Below, in pieces: positions 61,201 to 64,000 of a stretch of DNA of 64,000 bases. Each line of letters begins with the position of its first letter. The first letter of the stretch is position 1. The stretch lies in the NCBI RefSeq assembly GCF_000315485.1, contig NZ_JH992942.1, positions 660,028-724,027 of the forward strand. Reading direction: 5' to 3'. The translations under genes were made by a program, and so were the position numbers. The DNA is from Bacteroides oleiciplenus YIT 12058. Lineage in GTDB: Bacteria; Bacteroidota; Bacteroidia; Bacteroidales; Bacteroidaceae. Under the pieces are notes generated by a model. The model saw only the letters and a program-made list of their open reading frames with translations, had not been told where the DNA came from and did not search any database.

Positions 61201-62752
61201 CGTCGGGAGAGTTGGCGGTATTCTTCAATAGTTTCACGAACAGGCTCTGCCCTGTCTCCTTGATGTCCGAAGAAAATTCCCCCACCTGGTAGCTTCTTCC
61301 TCCAAGCGTAAATTCAAAGGCTACTGCCAATACTTCATCGGGTTGCAAGGTTTGTTTCAGCGAGATATAACCCAGTTTGCTGTTCAGTGTATATTCCGAG
61401 GAAGTGAGCAGGCGGGCACTTTCTATCTTTTCGTAATCCATGCCGCCTTCTACACCTGGGATGCCGTTCATGGTGTTGCTCACCTGACTGATGTCTCGGG
61501 CAGCAGCATACTGGCTAATCATCTGCGCATAGAGACTGTTGGCACTGTTGGCGGGCGCATTGACATTCGATGTTGGGTTGGACGGATTTCCCGTTCCTTG
61601 CCAAGCAGTGGTATTGCCTATGTGAAAAGCTTCTCCAAGGTCGGTCAGTGCTACGATGTTCCTCGGATTATCGTAGTTATTCCGCTTATTGGTCACCCAT
61701 ACTTCGATGCGGTTAATCGTAACTCCCGAAAGAATATTCGGAAGTTGAGCCAGATTCCTGTCATACGTATCCCGGAAATAATGTGCGAGGAAGAAATGGC
61801 GATTCTCTTCGTAGTTATCGGCAGAGAAGTCGAAAGTGGTGGTTTGTGCGCCACCGCGGCTTGTCACAGTCTTGGCTTCACTCTCTTGTTGGCTGATGAC
61901 TGCTTGCAGTTTCAATTTGCCAAACTGTAAATCCGTGCGAATACCGAACAGAGCCGATGCCCCCCGTATCAGTGAGTTGTTGGTAGACATGCTCACATTT
62001 CCCGCTTCAATCAGTTTGATGATTTCATCTTCCTTTCCTTCATACTTCAGTTTTAGTTGTTTGGTGTCAAAATCAAATGTAGCGTCCGTATTGTAGTTCA
62101 TGTTCAGGTTCACCTTATCGCCCACCTTTCCGTTGACGTTGATATTGATTTTCTCATCGAAGTCGAAGCCAAGCGTCTTGCGTTGGCTTTCGGGGAGCGA
62201 AGGATTCTTCACATTCTTGTAATTCATGCCGAAACTAAGTTCCGCATTACCTTGCGTGCGTATCTGCACCCCACCGGGACCGAAAAGCTTCTCCGCCGGG
62301 CCAAGGTTGAACTTCATATCCATAAAGTCGAAGGCTTCTTTTCCTTTACCGATTTGTTCTCCATTCTTCTGACGGTAATATGCTTGCATGGATTGTTTCA
62401 GTGTCCAGTCCAGATATTCTTCAGGGGTGAGTATCATCGGCACACCAATCTCGTTGTTTCCCAGTTTGGTACGTATGAAGTATTTGTCCGTCTTCGCATC
62501 ATACTCCGCCTCTGTCCGCAGGTTCATGGGCGATTGCAGGTCGGCAGGGCGGGGCGAAAGGTCCTTTAGTGTACCTGGCACGGTTTTGCGAACGGAGTAT
62601 CGGGGAGGGATAGTATCTTGTGCAGTTGTTGCCTCTTGTGGATTAGTTACATTTGTGCTTTGTTGTGTATTCTGTCCCATAACGACAAAACTGCTGGGCG
62701 TTAGCCACAGCAGTAATAACCAGATTATATGTCGTATGTATGAAGACTTCAT
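55271..62752 (-). CDS. sprA: Giant outer-membrane protein SprA/Sov
   Basis: This 2493-residue protein is the length of SprA (Sov), the 36-strand outer-membrane translocon of the type IX secretion system. It has a signal peptide (MKSSYIRHIIWLLLLWLTPS). The N-terminal repeats include NVNGKVGDKVNLNMNYNTDA, a typical SprA segment (also YEGKEDEIIKLIEAGNVSMS). There is also the VQFLPGHAKG-like plug region (LIPGHAKGLQQNASYIDDFE) and beta-rich sequence to the end (SADFGFSMKFSLTR). No other T9SS gene (porV, gldK-N, porU) is in the window. Bacteroides species commonly keep SprA although their T9SS use is unclear. It is read toward the DUF3843 gene, with ruvA 61 bp upstream on the same strand. Confidence 0.92.
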   Translation of the reverse strand: MKSSYIRHIIWLLLLWLTPSSFVVMGQNTQQSTNVTNPQEATTAQDTIPPRYSVRKTVPGTLKDLSPRPADLQSPMNLRTEAEYDAKTDKYFIRTKLGNNEIGVPMILTPEEYLDWTLKQSMQAYYRQKNGEQIGKGKEAFDFMDMKFNLGPAEKLFGPGGVQIRTQGNAELSFGMNYKNVKNPSLPESQRKTLGFDFDEKININVNGKVGDKVNLNMNYNTDATFDFDTKQLKLKYEGKEDEIIKLIEAGNVSMSTNNSLIRGASALFGIRTDLQFGKLKLQAVISQQESEAKTVTSRGGAQTTTFDFSADNYEENRHFFLAHYFRDTYDRNLAQLPNILSGVTINRIEVWVTNKRNNYDNPRNIVALTDLGEAFHIGNTTAWQGTGNPSNPTSNVNAPANSANSLYAQMISQYAAARDISQVSNTMNGIPGVEGGMDYEKIESARLLTSSEYTLNSKLGYISLKQTLQPDEVLAVAFEFTLGGRSYQVGEFSSDIKETGQSLFVKLLKNTANSPDAACWDLMMKNVYSLNAYSVQKEKFQLNITYQSDTTGVYLRYIPEGKIARTPLLRVMNLDRLNSQNQTGADGFFDFVEGYTVTASDGRIYFPVVEPFGSHLRKAIGNDALADKYVFQELYDSTRTVARQTAEKNKYRLTGEYRASNANEIRLGAMNIPQGSVRVTAGGMTLMENSDYTVDYTLGVVTILNQSIIDAGTAISVNLESNTLYSMQRKTMMGLNFTYDFSQNFSFGGSIMHLSEKPLTSKVAMGDEPLSNTLWGLNASWKKESQWLTNMLDKLPFVTATAPSSINLGVEFAHLIPGHAKGLQQNASYIDDFESTQSGIDLRQPSYWMLASTPYNPSSSALFPEASLSNNIAYGKNRALLAWYHIDGLFTRRNSSLTPTHIKNDLNQLSNHYVREVYEQELFPNKETPYQESAAMNVLNLAYYPQERGPYNLDTDLNADGTLRNPEKRWGGMMRKLDTSDFEAANIEYVTFWLLDPFIYEEGGSNPAGVQERTPARNISGGYLYLNLGEVSEDILKDGKKFFENGLPIDGDVTKTEETVWGRVPRDRSVVYAFDNAAGARRRQDVGLNGLSTDDERTFPTYQKYLSQVQGLVDTETYQKFYNDPSGDNYHYFRGSDYDREERSILERYKYYNNTEGNSTASEDSPERYDISSKTVPDVEDINQDNTLNETEKYFQYKIHLAPADLKVGQNYITDKRTVSVRLRNGQTEEVSWYQFKVPVRSGEAVGSIKDFKSIRFMRMFLTGFEKPVVLRFATLELIRGEWRTYTDALNNTQQGVSTTSSATLEVSAVNIEENGDRTPVNYIMPPGISRVIDPGQPQLRQQNEQAMSLKLEKLAPGDARAVYKNTSMDMRQYKRLQMFAHAEALPDLTTDPQDGELSVFIRLGSDYRGNYYEYEIPLTLTPHGEYNGSTTAGCLAVWPKANNLDIDLSVLTNVKKARNRLKNISNSGVTYAKVYSEYDPDKPANKISVIGNPSLAEVKTLMIGVRNNARTVKSAEIWVNELRLTEFNEDGGWAAQGNLNVQLSDIGSINLAGHVETAGFGGLEQSVSERRLDDYYQYSFTTTFDLGRFFPKKAKLAAPIYFSYSKEATTPKYNPLDKDMLLDDALDAFSTDWERDSLMNIAREITTYRNFSLSNARLSIISKNPMPYDPGNFTFSYSRSLRHNQGSTTAYENETDWRAAMTYNYAPVYRPWEPFKRMESKSPWMRFVKELNLNWLPQSIAFNTDMTRHYYELQLRDLEALTSGISVDNGDTGIEGIPISIAKEFLWNRDFALRWDLTKNLRLNFTSATHAEIEEPYGVVNKDLYPDEYTAWKDTVRRSLLSLGRPIDFQQTFNATYKLPFDKFPITDWISADLRFASSYNWDRGVSLSDGIEMGNTVSNQRSIDVNSRFNLEAFYNKIPYLKKVNRRFSASYRKPTSTKEQKPRRFDKEIQLRADTTLTINHGMNSRRPKVSALTVDGRRYPVRYKVLNANSLRIDTQDTARIKLTVIPGPNPEDGWWYKFGQHTARLAMSVRNFSFTYKNTYAMTLPGFRPEVGDMFGQKKHGGFLAPGMDFAFGFTGDGYIDRALQNDWLICNDSVVSPASSNALEDLQLRISLEPIRDLKIDLTANRTRNRSREMQYMFEGMPDTRSGNFSMSIISIGSAFERHSASDGYHSGTFERFRNNLDVIRNRVEAQFLGSQYPQGSTLAGKSFDPANGTISKHSPDVMIPAFLSAYTGRSARNSALDFFPSLFSMMPNWRVTYTGLTKIAWFKKNFRSVNLNHAYRSTYSVGSYNTFQSFMSYMGDIGFVEDVQTGNPIPSSRFDISMVSINEQFSPLIGMDATLKNGLTAKVEYKTSRILNLSMSACQLVETASRDFVIGLGYKIINFNLFSRRNVKDSKNRISHDLALRADISFRNQSALCRDIQQGFAQATNGNKALKISCSADYTLSRLLTLRLYYDRQQNTPLVSASSYPVVSADFGFSMKFSLTR

Positions 62753-62813
62753 GTGTATTCAATTGTATGATGCTTTCACGCCGGAGGGAAACCTTGCTCC
62801 GGTGCTACGCCGG

Positions 62814-63419
62814 CTAAAGTCTTTTCAGTGCCAGCTTAATCACCTGTTCCACCGGTGCATCCGGTTCTTCTTTCAGTATCGCCAGTACCACCTTTTGCGA
62901 CGGTGCTTGCGCAAATCCCAGCATCGTCAGAGCAGCAATCGCTTCTTCCTGTACTTGCGCATTGGCAGCCGTCAGCATTCCGCCAAGACTTCCCATCGTA
63001 CCTCCCGTAGCCGCAGCGCCTGTTCTGATTTTATCTTTCAAATCCACAATAACCCGTTGCGCTGTCTTTAACCCAATACCCTTCACCGTCTTCAGCATGT
63101 TTGCATTCTCCGTACTGATTACATTCACCAGTTCCGCCGGTGAAAGCGCCGAGAGTATCATTCGTGCCGTATTTCCACCGATGCCCGATACGGAAATCAG
63201 TAACAGGAATAACTCCCGTTCCTGTTTATCCGCGAATCCATAGAGAATATATGCATCCTCACGTATAGCCTCGTAGATATACAATTTACACTCCTTTTTG
63301 CCTTGAATGGCAGCATACGTATTCAATGAAATATTAACGGCATATCCCAAACCGTTACAGTCGATAACTGCGGTTGCCGGGCTGAGCTCGGCAAGTCCGC
63401 CTCTGATGTATTCTATCAT
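62814..63419 (-). CDS. ruvA: Holliday junction branch migration protein RuvA
   Basis: This 201-residue protein is full length. Domain I is an OB fold (MIEYIRGGLAELSPATAVID, GLGYAVNISLNTYAAI). Domain II has two helix-hairpin-helix motifs (LLISVSGIGGNTARMILSAL and LKTVKGIGLKTAQRVIVDLK). Domain III is the C-terminal three-helix domain (VQEEAIAALTMLGFAQAPSQ) that contacts RuvB. It binds four-way DNA junctions and loads RuvB for branch migration. It is upstream of sprA on the same strand. ruvB is not nearby. Confidence 0.97.
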   Translation of the reverse strand: MIEYIRGGLAELSPATAVIDCNGLGYAVNISLNTYAAIQGKKECKLYIYEAIREDAYILYGFADKQERELFLLLISVSGIGGNTARMILSALSPAELVNVISTENANMLKTVKGIGLKTAQRVIVDLKDKIRTGAAATGGTMGSLGGMLTAANAQVQEEAIAALTMLGFAQAPSQKVVLAILKEEPDAPVEQVIKLALKRL

Positions 63420-63669
63420 AATGCTTATATAACGGGCGCGCGCGATGAATATTGTGTTCCCCCGTCATAGAGTCGAGAGAGTTTTGCAGAACTTTTTCCC
63501 CTGGAAATTGTTTTAGAGGGGTAAGTAATTGAGCATGCATAAGTTTGAAACAAGTCTTAATAAAGGAAAAACTCTGTGGAACTCTGTGTTGTTTTGTAGT
63601 GAAATTAAATGAAAATGCTTACTTTTGTGCCGATAAAATAGAAAACTGATAAATAAATCCAATAAAAGA
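63420..63669. promoter_or_regulatory. Divergent promoter region between ruvA and ddh
   Basis: A perfect -7 element TACTTTTG lies at 63620-63627 facing ddh, with TTTG at 63593-63596 (23 bp spacing, a little long). Just upstream is a short tandem repeat of AACTCTGTG (63570 and 63580). No clear minus-strand -7 for ruvA is found. Confidence 0.5.
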
Positions 63670-64000
63670 ATGAAAAAAGTAAGAGCAGCCATCGTTGGCT
63701 ATGGCAATATCGGGCAATACGTGCTCGAAGCATTGCAAGCAGCTCCCGACTTTGAAATTGCAGGTGTTGTACGCCGTGCAGGAGCAGAAAACCGTCCCAC
63801 AGAACTAAGTGAATACCCTGTAGTGAAGAATATCAAGGAATTAGAAAGCGTTGATGTAGCTATTCTTTGTACGCCGACCCGTAGCGTAGAATCTTTTGCT
63901 AAAGAAATTCTTGCCCTGGGCATTAATACGGTTGATAGCTTTGATATCCATACCGGTATCGTAGATTTGCGCCGTACGCTGAATGCTTTTGCCAAGGAAC
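63670..64000 (+). CDS. ddh: Meso-diaminopimelate D-dehydrogenase, N-terminal part (runs off the right edge)
   Basis: The ATG at 63670 opens a frame to the window end (110 codons). It starts MKKVRAAIVGYGNIGQYVLE with the dinucleotide-binding GYGNIG motif, then APDFEIAGVVRRAGAENRPT, VDVAILCTPTRSVESFAKEI and GINTVDSFDIHTGIVDLRRT. This matches Ddh, which makes meso-diaminopimelate for lysine and peptidoglycan in one NADPH-dependent step. The catalytic domain lies beyond the window. Confidence 0.9.
   Translation, partial: MKKVRAAIVGYGNIGQYVLEALQAAPDFEIAGVVRRAGAENRPTELSEYPVVKNIKELESVDVAILCTPTRSVESFAKEILALGINTVDSFDIHTGIVDLRRTLNAFAKE

Overview
This window looks like a chromosome segment from a gut Bacteroides (Bacteroidota). 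The evidence is SusC/SusD pairs, UpxY-type capsule control, the sigma-ABfr -7 motif TAnnTTTG upstream of many genes, an ECF sigma/FecR pair, SprA, and a GdhA and diaminopimelate dehydrogenase of Bacteroides type. I cannot name the species. There are no rRNA, tRNA or CRISPR features.

Region 1 (1-13467) is the start of a capsular polysaccharide (CPS) locus read on the minus strand: tyrosine recombinase, an invertible promoter segment, upxY, a WecA/MraY-type initiating transferase, Wza-like export lipoprotein, Wzc-like tyrosine autokinase, CpsB/YwqE-like phosphatase, then rfbC and a pyruvyl-transferase-like gene that leaves the window. Two perfect 18-bp inverted repeats (11926-11943 and 12236-12253) flank a 292-bp segment. 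Its only good promoter currently points away from upxY, so the locus reads as phase-OFF. A plus-strand cassette (1869-6088: BT4734-like primase domain, DUF3987 helicase-like protein, DUF4248, HU-like protein, smalltalk micro-protein, amidase) sits antisense inside the CPS locus. The last 26 or so codons of the phosphatase are antisense to the amidase gene.

Region 2 (13699-30441, minus strand) has two glycan-use operons. The first holds two tandem SusC/SusD pairs and a TIG-domain surface lipoprotein and is visibly richer in G/C at third codon positions. The second encodes a GH9 enzyme, a ThuA-like protein, a remnant of a DUF5009 membrane protein and a secreted beta-helix protein.

Region 3 (30981-36041, plus) holds housekeeping-type genes: an S9 prolyl oligopeptidase, gdhA and an M24 peptidase. 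They are separated by large intergenic palindromes, one with perfect 40-bp arms.

Region 4 (36156-54129, plus) is the most unusual part. It is a single-direction locus with FecR anti-sigma, STN-type SusC, SusD, GH3, GH39, an Asp/Glu-racemase-like protein, an atypical RpiB, a cytoplasmic propeller-like protein, a cupin, DhaK, DhaL, a TRAP transporter (DctP/Q/M) and, at the far end, the ECF sigma factor. I read it as a complete outer-membrane-to-cytosol pathway in which an oligosaccharide is imported and cleaved, and a small ketose is then carried inward, phosphorylated and isomerised. The RpiB lacks the ring-opening histidine position, which would suit a phosphosugar that cannot form a ring, such as a tetrulose phosphate or a branched sugar. 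This is inference.

Region 5 (54201-64000) holds a DUF3843 protein, the 2493-residue SprA/Sov outer-membrane protein, ruvA and the start of ddh.
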